Shown piece by piece: positions 33,201-43,979 of a stretch of 64,000 nt of DNA. The stretch covers positions 144,530,064 to 144,594,063 of the forward strand of contig CM040126.1 in NCBI GenBank assembly GCA_022559845.1. The letters run 5' to 3'. Position 1 is the first letter of the stretch. Each line of letters begins with the position of its first letter. The stretch comes from Amorphophallus konjac (Eukaryota; Streptophyta; Magnoliopsida; Alismatales; Araceae). The position numbers and the translations under genes are program-made. Under the pieces are notes generated by a model, which saw nothing but the letters and a program-made list of their open reading frames with translations, did no database searches and was not told the origin of the DNA.

Positions 33201-35550
33201 AGGCTGAGAAGCCTACTTATTTTGAAGTCCCTGCAGCAGCACCGACTACCACTCCCCTGCCTCCTGGCAAGAAGAGAAAGGTTTCTGCGGTCAAGGCTGT
33301 AGTCGGGAAGGCCAGGAAGGCCAAGAAGGCTCATGCTCAGCAGTCGGCTTCGGTAGCGATGGACATTGGGACCCCTCTCCCTGATATTCCCTCATTTGAT
33401 GAGTTCGAATCTCAAAGGGAGGCTGCTCAGACATCTGTTCAGGGTAACATCAATAGCCTGTAGTTGCATTCTTCATCCTCTTTTGCTGGATTTCAAAGAA
33501 GTCCTTGAATCTGACCCCTCCCTTTTGCACAGCCCAAGAGCCAGTTGTGGCATCTTCTGTGGTGGAGACCAGGCTGCCTTCTCCCACGCCGGCTAGTGAG
33601 GCGGAGGGTAAGCATGCCCTTTTCATCTTTTTTTGCATATTTCAATTACTTTTCATTGTCCCTCTCACAAGCTTTTCCCTATAGTGACGGTCGGGGAGGA
33701 GATTGAAATCACGGGAGAGGCTGGCGATATCACTCAGCCACAGGAGGGTCATAAGACCCAGACGAAACGGGGCCTCGTCCCTGTGAGGCATATAGTTACC
33801 CGATCTTCTTCCAGGCAGACGTTAGAAATGGCGGTCCCACCCGTGGATAGTGTAGAAATCTCTTCTAGTAGCTCCGCGACCGCTTCTGAGGCAGATGGAG
33901 AGGAAGCAGGTTTCAGCGAGAGCGAGATGGAGGGTGTTTCCAAATCAGAGGCCCCATCCGCATGCACCGCCATTGTTCCATTATTCACCCCCTCCAAGTT
34001 GCCGGTGCCATCTCCTGAGGAGGAATTACAAGAAGAGTTCGCCGGCTTAGATACCGAGGCAGATATAACTCCTCCTTTTGTTGCTTCAGCAGCGGGACTT
34101 TCTCCTCCTCTGCACTCCTTTGAGGACATTGACATTATATTAGAAGTGAGTCTCTTTTCTTCTCCTCATTGTTTCCCATTTTTATCTGCTGCTTGATGCT
34201 GTATTGATCTGTTCACAGGAATCCCCTGTTGCTAGCCCGGTGATGACTGCAGCCTTTGAAGCCACTCTGTCTGACGCCTTGGCCATTGTTCCTACTTCGA
34301 CAGTAGCCTGGGAAGGCGTTCCTGAGATAATCCGCCCTGTGCCGGTGAGGGTGCAGTCCTCTACGAACTTAGCATTGTTGGACTTGAGGACTTCGGGGGA
34401 AAGCCCGGCTCTCATCAGGGTTCTAGATTTCAGAGCTGAGATGGACCCAATTAGGGGTTCCGCCTTTATACCGGCCGCAGTGCTGACCATTGTGCCTGAA
34501 TCGGCAATTCCCATAACATCAATCATGGAGAGTGAACCCTTGCCTCTCCGGGCTGTGACCCCTGCAGCCTTGACATTGAAGGAACTGGCTGTTGCAGCGG
34601 GGGTGGAAGAAGGAGAGATAACCGTTACAGAAATTGGAGTATTGTCTATAACTGCCCCGGAATCTATCTCCATACTTTCGGAATCTGAGGAGGAGGTACC
34701 CTGCGAAGAGGGTGTTGAAGGTGCGGGTATTGCATTAGAGACCCAGGAAGCGACCATTCCGGCACTTACTGGAGTTACCCCCGCGAGCATCCAAATGGTG
34801 ACCCTCGAGGAGATGGAGGTGGGAGGTCCCTCGGCTTCGTCAGAGGTTGTGGAGAGAGCTCAGTTGGCGCCTTCGGCAGACCTCCCGTCTTCTTCTTCTC
34901 AGCCAGATATCACCCTATGGGCAGACATTGACAGTGAAGTAACCTTTGAAGTGGCTCCACTTCCCTTGCCTGGCTTTGCTTCACCTGAGAGTTTTGTCTG
35001 GCAACATCTGGACATGTTGCGCCAGCTAGTGGAATCCCAGCCCGGACTAACTTATCCGCAGTTGAAGGAGATAGCCGAGCGTTTCACCGCCGGTTTACAG
35101 GCAATGGGTTGTCCTCTAGAGATATGGACCCAGTGGGTTCTGTTGCTGTTAAAATTTGTACATCGCCGGGATTTCTTGGCGCACATTATGTCTAACAGAC
35201 TGGCGGCTTTGAAGTTGCAAAGGATGGAGTGCAAATCCGAGCTAGAAAAAATGAACTTTATTCTTCAAGAGTGACAGTGCCAACTGCAGTCTCTGGCGCA
35301 GCGGGAGCAGTTCGTGCGCGACCGAATAGCCATTCTGGAGGCTGAACTGTCTGGTCTCCGAGCTGAGTTGCCGCAGATAACAACTTCCCGGCCGCAGCTC
35401 GAGGAAGAAGTAGCGCTATTGGAGGGGCAGGTGGCATCCTTTCGGGACGAGTCCGTTCGATTGCAGGAGGAGGATGCTCGACTTTATGAACTAGGGGCCG
35501 CCCCATATGTGGGTCTTCTGGCCTTTGAAGACATCTTCCGGCGGCCATGA
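30245..35550 (+). CDS. Antisense spliced gene: plant-mobile-domain (PMD)-like protein inside the Tat element
   Basis: Coding exons inferred at 30245-33443, 33533-33607, 33685-34145 and 34219 onward. All three introns (89, 77 and 73 bp) have GT-AG ends, and the phases join without a frame error. The start GCAATGGC is a good plant context. Exon 1 gives 1066 residues with PMD-like blocks: LDLWSLSQLFGLPIDGEPYE (about residue 290) and the Trp-rich helix part AAYFTFWLCTFALP...CPVALCLIYKSLGDL (about 428-482). A basic cluster GKKRKVSAVKA (about 1007) could be a nuclear signal. Later exons are acidic and Ser-rich, then coiled coil. An in-frame TGA (35272-35274) may shorten it to 1596 residues; the frame stays open to 35550. 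Host PMD proteins (MAIN/MAIL1) act in silencing and genome stability. The role here is unknown. Confidence 0.75.
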
Positions 35551-35924
35551 ATCATTTCTTTTCTTTTTTCTTTTGTCTTCTATTGCGATACAATGTCTCT
35601 TCGGGGACCTTCTATGTACTCCCTTTTTTAATGAAAAGGACTCTTTGGCTCTATATGTATCCATCCCTTTTTTTTTTCTTTTGCATGTGGTTTTATCACT
35701 GTGGGAAGTGGGGTAGTGGTTTTAGCAGTCCTTCATGCGAATGACTCGTACTAGGCAGGAGAGCGTCCACCCCTTCATAGAAAGGATGGGGGACTCGCTC
35801 CACCGCGTGACGGCATCCGAGGAGGTGCTTAAACCGAATTCTGTTGGTAGCAGCAAACGTCCTTCTTGGCCATATGTGCTGCGGGGGAGACAACTTGCAG
35901 GAATATGAATAAAGAAGTTCCATC
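35551..35924 (+). other. 3' flank of the antisense gene
   Basis: Pyrimidine-rich DNA with a possible polyadenylation signal AATGAAA near 35630, followed by about 250 bp without recognisable genes before the first repeat array. Confidence 0.35.
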
Positions 35925-38310
35925 AGAGTAGACGTAAGGTCTGGACTGGGCAGAGGTTATAGTAGGTGGGACATTTAAAGGGTGTATAGTTTTCATCAGG
36001 ACAGACGTAGGGTCTGAACTGGATAGGATTTCATCATTGATCGGGCGAGATGCCGGTCGATCAATAGCTGGTTCCATCATCGATATTGGGATCATATCGA
36101 TGCAAGGGAGCTTCATAGGTTTCATCGGAATAGACGAAAGGTCCAAACTGGCAGGATTTCATCATTGATCGGGCGAGGTGCCGATCGATCAATAGTTGAT
36201 TTCATCATCGATATTGGGTTTATATCGATGCAAAGAAAGTGTTATAAGTTTCATCAGAATAGACGAAAGGTCTAAACTGGAAGGGTTTCATCATTGATCG
36301 GGCGAGGTGCCGGTCGATCAACAGTTGGTTTCATCATCGATATTGGGTTTATATCGATGCAAAGAGTCTCATAGGTCTCATCAGTATAGACGTAAGGTCT
36401 AAACCGAACAGAGGATTTCATCATTGATCGGGCGAGGTGCCGGTCGATCAACGGTGGGACGTATGTAAGGGTGTAGGTCTCGTCAGGACAGACGTAAGGT
36501 CTATTCCAGCAGGTTTTATGGCGGGTGGGACTTTGCCAAGAAATACGTAGGTTTTATCAGGACAGACGTGAGGTCTGAGCTGGACAGGCTTTATCAGAAT
36601 GGTGATGGGTTTCATTGTCGGTGGGACATTTGAAAGAGGGTATGTAGATTTCATCAGAGTGAACGTAAGGTCTACCCCGGAAAGGCTTTATCATCGGTGG
36701 GGCATATAGCCAGATGACCGACGGAAGGCTTCATCAGTGAAGGGGAGGTGAAGGCAACGTGCCGGTTGGCATGGAACTTCTGAATTACCACATTACTGAC
36801 CCAAGCGCCCTTTCGGGTTTTCGCCGGGGCCAGCCCCCTCTTGCTTTTGCCCACGCGTCCTTTCAGATTTTCACGTGGCGGGGTACCCGATTTTGCATGT
36901 AGTGCCCTTTCGGGTTTTCACCACAGCTGGGTTTTGGGCCATTTTTGCACTTGTCCAGAATGCCTGAACAAATCTGGCGGGGTATCTCTATTTTCAACCC
37001 CATTTTTATATATATACTTTTTTGTCGTTTTCTTTCTCTTTTCCTTTTTCATTATCTTTTCTGGGACAAGAACTTTCATCATATGGATCATGGCACCATA
37101 TGTTTATTGTGGACACACGATCATTGATGTGGGTGTCAACATCAATGCAAAGGGAAGTAGGGTTTCATGATCCATTCAGGCGAAAGGTCTGAATTGATTT
37201 AGAGGATATAAATAGCAGCTCGGGCATGGGGCCGTTCGCTGAGAATATGAGTTTCATCGTTAATGTGGGGTTGACATTAACGCAAAGGAATAAAGTTTCA
37301 TGGTCTATCCAGACAGAAGGTCTGAATTGATTTGAAGGGTTGTGTCATGTTTTGTCAGAGCGGACGGAAAGCCCCCCCTGGATGGATTTTAGCGTCGATC
37401 AGGCAACGCACCAGCCGACCAATAGCAGGTTTCATCATTGGTGTTGGGTTCATATCAATGCAAGGATTTCATAGGTTTCATCGGGATAGACGTAAGGTCT
37501 AGCCCGGACAGGTTTCATCGCTGATCGGGCAGTGTGCCAGTCGATCGGCAGCGAGTTTCATCATCGGTATTGGGTTTATACCAATGCAAGGATTTCATAA
37601 GTTTCATCGGGATAGACGTAGGGTCCAGCCCGGACAGGTTTCATCGCTGATCGGGCAGTGTGCCAGTCGATCGGTAGCGAGCTTCATCATCGGTATTGGG
37701 TTTATACCAATGCAAGGATTTCATAGGTTTCATCGGGATAGACGTAGGGTCTAGACCGGACAGGCTTCATCGCTGATCGGGCAGTGTGCCAGTCGATTGG
37801 CAGTGAGTTTCATCATCGGTATTGGGTTTATACCAATGCAAGGACTTCATAGGTTTCATCGGGATAGACGTAGGGTCTGGCCCGGACAGGCTTCCTCGCT
37901 GATCGGGCAGTGTGCCAGTCGATCGGCAGCGGGTTTCATCACGGCGGGACGTAAAGAGATATGCAGATCTAGTCGGAACAGACGTAAGGTCTAAACCGGA
38001 CCGGTTTCTTTGCCGATCGGGCGGCGAGCCCGTCGACCAAAGGTGGGTTTCATCATCGGTATTGGGTTTATACCAATGCAAAGGAATTCATGGGTTTCAT
38101 CAGGATAGACGTAAGGTCTAAACTGGACATGTCTTATCATTGATCGGGCGGGGTGCCGGTCGATCAACGGTGAGTTTCACCATGGTGGTACTTTGGATAG
38201 GGTGAATGAGGGTCTCATCAGTATAGACGTAGGGTCTATACTGAGTAGGTTTAATCGTTGATCGGACAAGGTGCCGGCCGATCGACGAGGAGTTTATGGT
38301 GGGAGACGAG
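35925..38310. repeat. Tandem array of about 126-bp units with three hairpins per unit
   Basis: Diverged tandem units; spacing is exactly 126 bp between copies at 37557, 37683 and 37809. Each unit holds three foldbacks. (i) TAGAC/GTCTA around GTAAG, extended by outer pairs. (ii) GATCG/CGATC around GGCGAGGTGCC. (iii) CATCGATAT/ATATCGATG around TGGGTTT. Stem bases vary between units while pairing is mostly kept. A non-array block at about 36745-37075 divides it. It lies in the 3' noncoding part of gag-pol RNA (minus) and downstream of the antisense gene (plus). Confidence 0.85.
36775..37008. repeat. Duplicated block, copy 1
   Basis: About 230 bp repeated at 38318-38545 with scattered differences. 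It includes CCAGCCCCCTCTTGCTTTTG, three copies of CCCTTTCGGGTTTTC or close variants, and GGCGGGGTATCTCTATTTT. The two copies lie at the ends of two array blocks, so a unit of about 1.5 kb (array plus block) seems duplicated. Confidence 0.8.
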
Positions 38311-38317
38311 GCTTTCT

Positions 38318-38545
38318 TTGGGTTACCACATTACCGACCCAAGTGCCCTTTCGGGTTTTCACTGGAGCCAGCCCCCTCTTGCTTTTGCCCACGCGCCCTT
38401 TTGGGTTTTCACGTGGCGGGGTACCTGATTTTACCTGCAGTGCCCTTTCGGGTTTTCACCACAGCTGGGTTTTGGCCATTTTTGCCCTTGTCCAGAATGC
38501 CTGAACAAGCCTGGCGGGGTATCTCTATTTTTTAACCCCATTTTA
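38318..38545. repeat. Duplicated block, copy 2
   Basis: Second copy of the block at 36775-37008, ending in pyrimidine-rich DNA (38520-38610) before the 41-bp array. It carries the same CCCTTTCGGGTTTTC words. No coding function. Confidence 0.8.
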
Positions 38546-38650
38546 TCTCTTCTTTTTCTTCTTCCCTTTTTCTTTTTTCTTTTCTTCTCTCTCTCTTCTT
38601 TTTTTTTTTAGAGAGTGACAGGTCAGAATGTTATTATATCACGATAAGGG

Positions 38651-39550
38651 GTGACTTGGCTAGGGTTGAGTGCCGCTAGATCAAGGAAGGGTAGCTCGGC
38701 TAGGGCGGAGTGCCGTTAAACCAAGAAAAAGGTAGCTTGGCCAGGGCGGTGTGCCGCCAGACCAAGAAAAGAGGGTAGCTCGGTTAGGGCGGAGTGCCGC
38801 TAAACTAAGGAAGCAGAGCTCGGTTAAGGCGGAGTGCCGTTAAACCAAGAAAAATGTAGCTTGGCCAGGGCGGTGTGCCGCTAGACCAAGGAAGAGTAGC
38901 TCGGTTAGGGCAGAGTGCCGCTAAACCAAGGAAGGTAGCTCGGTTAGGGCGGAGTGCCGCTAAACCAAGAAAAATGTAGCTTGGCCAGGGCGGTGTGCCG
39001 CTAGACCAAGGAAGAGTAGCTCGATTAGGGCGGAGTGCCGTTAAACCAAGAAAAGGGTAGCTTGGCCAGGGCGGTGTGCCGCTAGACCAAGGAAGAGTAG
39101 CTCGGTTAGGGCGGAGTGCCGCTAAACCAAGGAAGGTAGCTCGGTTAGGGCGGAGTGTCGCTAAACCAAGAAAAAGGTAGCTTGGCCAGGGCGGTGTGCC
39201 GCTAGACCAAGGAAGAGTAGCTCGGTTAGGGCGGAGTGCCGTTAAACCAAGAAAAGGGTAGCTTGGCCAGGGCGGTGTGCCGCTAGACCAAGGAAGAGTA
39301 GCTCGGTTAGGGCGGAGTGCCGCTAAACCAAGAAAAAGGTAGCTTGGCCAGGGCGGCGTGCTGTCAGACCAAGAAACAAGGTAGCTTGGCTAGGGCGGAG
39401 TGCCGCTAAACCAAGGAAGAGTAGCTCGGTTAGGGCGGAGTGCCGTTAAACCAAGAAAAAGGTAGCTTGGCCAGGGTGGTGTGCTGCTAGACCAAGGAAG
39501 AGGGCAGCTTGGTTAGGGCGGAGTGCTGCTAAACCAAGGAGGAGTAGCTT
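38651..39550. repeat. Tandem array of about 41-bp hairpin units, two alternating subtypes
   Basis: About 22 units starting some ten bases past the integrase stop codon (39559-39561). Subtype A contains GCTCGGTTAGGGCGGAGTGCC and ends CTAAACCAAG; subtype B has CTTGGCCAGG...CTAGACCAAG. They often alternate, giving a dimer of about 82 bp. Each unit folds on itself: GCGG/CCGC closes an AGTG or TGTG loop, with GGTT/AACC or CTTGG/CCAAG outside. Tat elements are known for variable tandem repeats in this position. Confidence 0.9.
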
Positions 39551-39558
39551 TTGTCCGA

Positions 39559-41136
39559 TTACTCGGGGAATGTTGGTTGTGCAGCATGATACAGCTTTAG
39601 GTGTCTACCGTTGAGTGGCGAGGATCGAATTTCCCCTCGATGGTTAACAACCATGTAGGCCCCTCCTTCGTAGACCCTCTGTATCACATAAGGGCCCTCC
39701 CAATTAGCATTTAGCTTTCCTTTTGGGTTGGACGCCATGACTTCTTTTTTCTTGACCATGACGAGGTCACCTTTCTTAAATTCTCGTCCTTTTACGAGTT
39801 TGTTGAATGCAGTGGCCATGCGGGCTTGATACATTTGGATATTCTTCTGAGCTTGGAGGCGCTTTCCTTCCAATTCAGCCAATTCTTCTAACCTTCTTTC
39901 AGCATTGGTGTGTTCGCCACGGGCCAGGTCATATTGGACTGCCACTCTGAGTGACGGGACTTCCAGCTCTAGTGGAACCACTGCCTCCGAGCCGTATACC
40001 AATGAGTATGGTGAGCACCCTGTAGGTGTCTTGAAGACGGTGCGGTATGCCCACAGAGCTTCATACATTTTCTCTTCCCAGTCCTTTTTATTAGAACCAA
40101 CGACCTTGGCCAGCAAGGTGCAGAGAGTCTTGTTAAAAGCTTCTGCCAATCTGTTTGCCTGCGGATTGTAAGGAGTAGAAGTCCTCCATTCGATCTTATA
40201 CTTTTCGGCAAGCCGATAGACTTTCTGATTTCTGAAATGACTTCCATTGTCAGATATTATTCGGCTAGGGATCCCGAACCGGAAGATGATGTTCTGCTTG
40301 ATGAATCTGGCGACCAGTTCACCAGTCACTTCTCTTAATGCTATAGCCTCCGCCCATCTGGAGAAGTAATCTGTTATGGCTAGTATGTACTTATGTCCGG
40401 CCGAGGAAGTCGGCAGTGGACCGACTACATCAGTTCCCCATTGCGCAAACGGCCAACTGGGAACTGTAGGATGCAGAGTCGTAGGAGGACTTCGAGGCAC
40501 AGTAGCATGCTCCTGGCATTTCTGGCATGATTTTGCAAATTTACAGCAGTCTTCGAACATGGTGGGCCAATAGTAGCTCAGCTTCTTGATTTCTATCTTC
40601 ATCTTAGGACCAGCCTGGTGGGCACCTGCTGTCCCAGCATGTACTTCTTTCATCGCTTGCCAAGCTTCCTCAGTGGACAGGCAGCGGAGTAGAATCTTCT
40701 TGCGCGCATCCGCCATTATTCGGAATAGAGTCCCATTTCTGAATTCATAAGAATGTTTGATTCTCAAGAGTTTCATCTTCTCTTCTCTTTTCTGCGGTAG
40801 CTGTTGGTGCAGGAACCACTGTAGCAAGTGCTGTCTCCAGTCAGATGCCTGTTCTGTGCTAACAGTAGCGACTTCTTCTTCTTCGGGGCACCCTTCTAGC
40901 ATACTGGGGACTTGCCGCCGGTTCATAACAACAATATTCAGTGTCTCATTTGGCGGGACTTCTAGTGAGCTGGCTAGCTTTGCCAGTGCATCATCCTGGG
41001 CATTATGTCCACGGCCCACATGCCTGAGCTCAATATGATAGAATTTCGCCATGAGGCTCACAGCCTTTTGGTGATAGGGATTCAGTTCTGGCTTTCGCAC
41101 TTCGAACTCCCCTTGGATTTGCTTTATCACCAACAT
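39559..41136 (-). CDS. Integrase (with end of second RNase H), giant Tat element
   Basis: A 525-residue open frame. Residues 1-60 are the end of the second RNase H (HVGRGHNAQDDALAKLA). The integrase zinc domain has H166, H173, C204 and C207. The catalytic triad is D236 (WGTDVVGP), D296 (ISDNGSHF) and E332 (RLAEAFNKT), with 35 residues between the last two, the classic D,D35E spacing. The C-terminal part (FKKGDLVMVKKK...WEGPYVI) is the GPY/F-type region. Integrase joins element DNA to the host chromosome. This frame is intact, but it is cut off from RNase H by a 1-bp loss near 41143, where GGGGATTCG has become GGGATTCG. Confidence 0.93.
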   Translation of the reverse strand: MLVIKQIQGEFEVRKPELNPYHQKAVSLMAKFYHIELRHVGRGHNAQDDALAKLASSLEVPPNETLNIVVMNRRQVPSMLEGCPEEEEVATVSTEQASDWRQHLLQWFLHQQLPQKREEKMKLLRIKHSYEFRNGTLFRIMADARKKILLRCLSTEEAWQAMKEVHAGTAGAHQAGPKMKIEIKKLSYYWPTMFEDCCKFAKSCQKCQEHATVPRSPPTTLHPTVPSWPFAQWGTDVVGPLPTSSAGHKYILAITDYFSRWAEAIALREVTGELVARFIKQNIIFRFGIPSRIISDNGSHFRNQKVYRLAEKYKIEWRTSTPYNPQANRLAEAFNKTLCTLLAKVVGSNKKDWEEKMYEALWAYRTVFKTPTGCSPYSLVYGSEAVVPLELEVPSLRVAVQYDLARGEHTNAERRLEELAELEGKRLQAQKNIQMYQARMATAFNKLVKGREFKKGDLVMVKKKEVMASNPKGKLNANWEGPYVIQRVYEGGAYMVVNHRGEIRSSPLNGRHLKLYHAAQPTFPE

Positions 41137-41930
41137 CGAATCCCGAATACCTGAAGCATTTGGATACCCATGTTGAGGCTGATGTGGAGTCCGATTATCA
41201 GAGCTTCATATTCGGCTTCATTATTGGTGCAGGGCTTGTTTATAGAACAGGAAGTATGCACAACCTCCCCTTCCGGTGATCTCAGCATAATACTGGCTCC
41301 GGCCCGCATTCTGGTCTTTCCATCGGAGTCTGCCTCTGTTCTGGATGCTCCATCAAAGAATAACTGCCACATAGCTGACTGAGCCTGGCAGGCTTCGAGC
41401 ATCTCATCATCGGGTAATTCAGTCCCTAGCATATCATTTTCTGGCACTGGATGTTCTGCGAAGAAATCAGCCACGGCCTGTCCTTTTATCACCCTCTGGG
41501 GTGTATAAGTGATATCGAATTCCATCAGAATTACTGCCCATTTGCCCAACCGGCCCTTCAGTACTGGCTGAGTCAATATATATTTGAGCGGATCTGCTGC
41601 AGATATCAATTTGACTTCATGTGACAACATATAGTGTCGGAGCTTTTTGACAGCAAAGACCAGTGCCAAGCAGGTCTTTTCTATGTAGCTGTAGCTCTCT
41701 TCAGTTCTAATCAGCCTCCTACTCAAGTAGTACAAGGCTTGCTCTTTGCCTTCTTCATTTATCTGTGCCAGCATTGCCCCCAGGGAACAGTGTGTGGCCG
41801 CGATATACAGTATCAAGGGCCTGCCCTTAATTGGTGCCCCCAGCACTGGAGGGGTCTTGAGATATTCTTTCAGCTTCTCAAAGGCTTCCTGACATCCATC
41901 GTCCCAGAGGAACGGTACATCTTTCATCAT
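41127..41930 (-). pseudogene. RNase H and second RNase H, giant Tat element
   Basis: A 267-residue frame. Its first half is the gypsy RNase H (LYIAATHCSLGAML, then YIEKTCLALVFAVKKLRHY). After the connecting GQAVADFFAEHP comes the second, Tat-type RNase H (WQLFFDGASRTE with catalytic Asp, CTNNEAEYEAL with Glu). It ends abnormally (FGIRCW, stop) where the frame should run on as FGDS into the integrase frame. This is one base missing. Confidence 0.88.
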
Positions 41931-42766
41931 GAGATTGTGAAAGGGGTGGCATCTTCCCGACAGATTCGATATAAATCGTCGGATATAGGCCAGACGCCCT
42001 TGCAGAGATCTAGCTCGTGCAGATTCCTTGGTGGAGGGAGCTCCTGGATAGCTTTAATTTTGGACGGGTCGATTTCAATGCCCCTATGACGGACAATAAA
42101 CCCGAGAAATTTTCCACTGGACACGCCGAAGGCGCATTTCATAGGGTTCATTTTGAGCTCATATTTGCGCAACCTCTGGAACACCATCCTCAGGTCTTGC
42201 AAATGGTCTTCTCTTCTGCTGGTTTTCACTACCAGATCGTCAATGTAGCACTCTACTTTCTTGAAGAGCAAGTCATCAAAGATCTTTGTCATGGCTCTTT
42301 GGTAGGTAGCGCCGGCATTCTTGAGACCGAACGGCATCCTTTTGTAGTGGAATATCCCCTTCGGGGTGCGGAATGCAGTGTGCACTCTGTCTTCTTCAGC
42401 AATCCAGATCTGGTTGTATCAGGATGACCCATCCATAAATGATAGGGCCTCATGGACAGTAGTTGCATCGATCATCACCTCAGTGATTGGCACCGGGAAA
42501 TCATCTTTCGGGCAAGCCTTATTAAGGTCCCGGAAATCAACACATATTCTGATCTGCCCATTCTTCTTCTTTACGGGCACTATATTGGCCAGCCATGTAG
42601 TATACTGGTTTTCTTCGACAAAGCCTACGTCAATCAGCTTGTCAACCTCTTTGTTAATCTGATTTATCAGTTCAGGACGCATTCTCCTGGAAGGCTGCTT
42701 TACAGGGTTAGCCTCTGGGTTTATTGCCAATCGATGCTGCGCCACATCAGAACTCAGTCCCGGCAT
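41927..42766 (-). pseudogene. Reverse transcriptase with in-frame TGA, giant Tat element
   Basis: RT blocks in order: VKKKNGQIRICVDFRDLNKA, MDGSS, then TGA at 42420-42418 followed in the same frame by YNQIWIAEEDR, MPFGLKNAGATYQRAM, and the catalytic YIDD (CYIDDLVVKTS). The stop replaces the Gly of the usual DGSSGYNQI, so a GGA-to-TGA change is likely. Near 42010 a one-base loss moves the thumb region into another frame. RT copies the RNA into DNA. As written, this copy would not yield full-length RT. Confidence 0.9.
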
Positions 42767-42793
42767 TTCATCATATGTCCATGCAAAGCAGTC

Positions 42794-43979
42794 TCAGAAT
42801 TCTTTCAAAAACTGTATATACTGTTCCCTGGCAGTTGGCTCCAGCAGTGCACTGAGGAATGTTGGCCTTGGCTCATCTGCAGTTCCCAGATTTATTTCTA
42901 CAAGCTCATCGACGGTGGCCTGACCTCCATCTTCGACCTCGGGCGGGGCTTCTTGCAAGTCAATGAAGCCTCCCGGGATATAATCTTCTTCAGTTTCATG
43001 ATTTTCTGTTTCATCATACTGGTCATCAGCGGGTGCTGGCTCATCATATACGGCCAATATTGTTGTATTCTGTTCAGTATGCCCCGAGGACGTAACTGGA
43101 TCAGCAGGAAACTCAAAGACGGAGTCTTCCGCCCTTAGAGGCTCTTCTGATGCAGACTCCCTTGAGAGATCATCATTCTGTAGAGCCCGGACTTCTTCCA
43201 GGATGCGCTCAAACTCCAAGCATTCCCTCAGCTCTTTGGCTGCTTGGTCTTCATCCGGGATTCCCGTGTCAAACTTTGCTTCAGCATGGAACAGCTCTTC
43301 TTTGCAAGGTAGGTCTTCCCAGCACCAATCTTTCTTTGCTTCATCAGACGTCCCCGTCTCTGGCCGACTGTCTGGGGCTTCATTGTTCATTATGGATTGA
43401 TAAATGATTTCTTCATCTTCCGAGGGGTATTTGTCATATCCTACCTCGGGAGGGTCTTCATGCTGGTAGGAGACAGACATGACGTCCACCTCAGCTTCAT
43501 AGTATTCTTGAAGGGTATAACCCAATCCTGGGTGCTGAGTGATCTTCCTCAGTTCTTTATTATCCCGAGGCGGATCCCATAGCTCCTTGAACGCCTTCTT
43601 CTGGGCAGCAGGCTGCAATGACGGCATTCGCATCTTAGAGAACATCTGCGAAACCCGTCGGGTAGTATAATCCAAGCCTGTAATTGGCACCATCTGGTTT
43701 ACGGCCTCTTCAGGGACCATGCAGTCTTGATCATCTTCCTCGACTGACTCCCCAGTGTAGAATATGGTAGGAGGCTCGTAGAAGCGAGGGACTTCCATAG
43801 TCTTCAGTGGTAGCACCGTCTGGTATTCAAGGCTGACGATGGGTTTAAATAAACCCTGCGGCACCTCCACTTGTGTGTACTTTTCTTTCATTTCTTCATT
43901 GATAGCATCCGGGTGAATGTTAGGAGGGGTGATCCGAGCAAAGTCACCGGCATAAGAGATGTGAGCTACCCCATGCTTT
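42794..43979 (-). pseudogene. PR-RT linker region, giant Tat element
   Basis: The open frame 43891-42794 (365 residues) is acidic, with many Glu/Asp runs, and links protease to RT. Upstream of its first ATG the frame is open back through KKHGVAHISYAGDF to about 43985, meeting the protease frame after a one-base shift. No enzyme domain is recognised. Such long acidic linkers occur in large Tat elements. Confidence 0.7.

Noticed and set aside
34182..34790. A 202-residue minus frame opposite the antisense gene
   Set aside because: Shadow of exon 4 caused by its biased Ser/Glu composition; the plus-strand exon has splice support.
38651..39550. Regularly spaced repeats resembling a CRISPR array
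   Set aside because: Units are contiguous tandem copies without unique spacers, inside a plant retrotransposon; a satellite-like array, not CRISPR.
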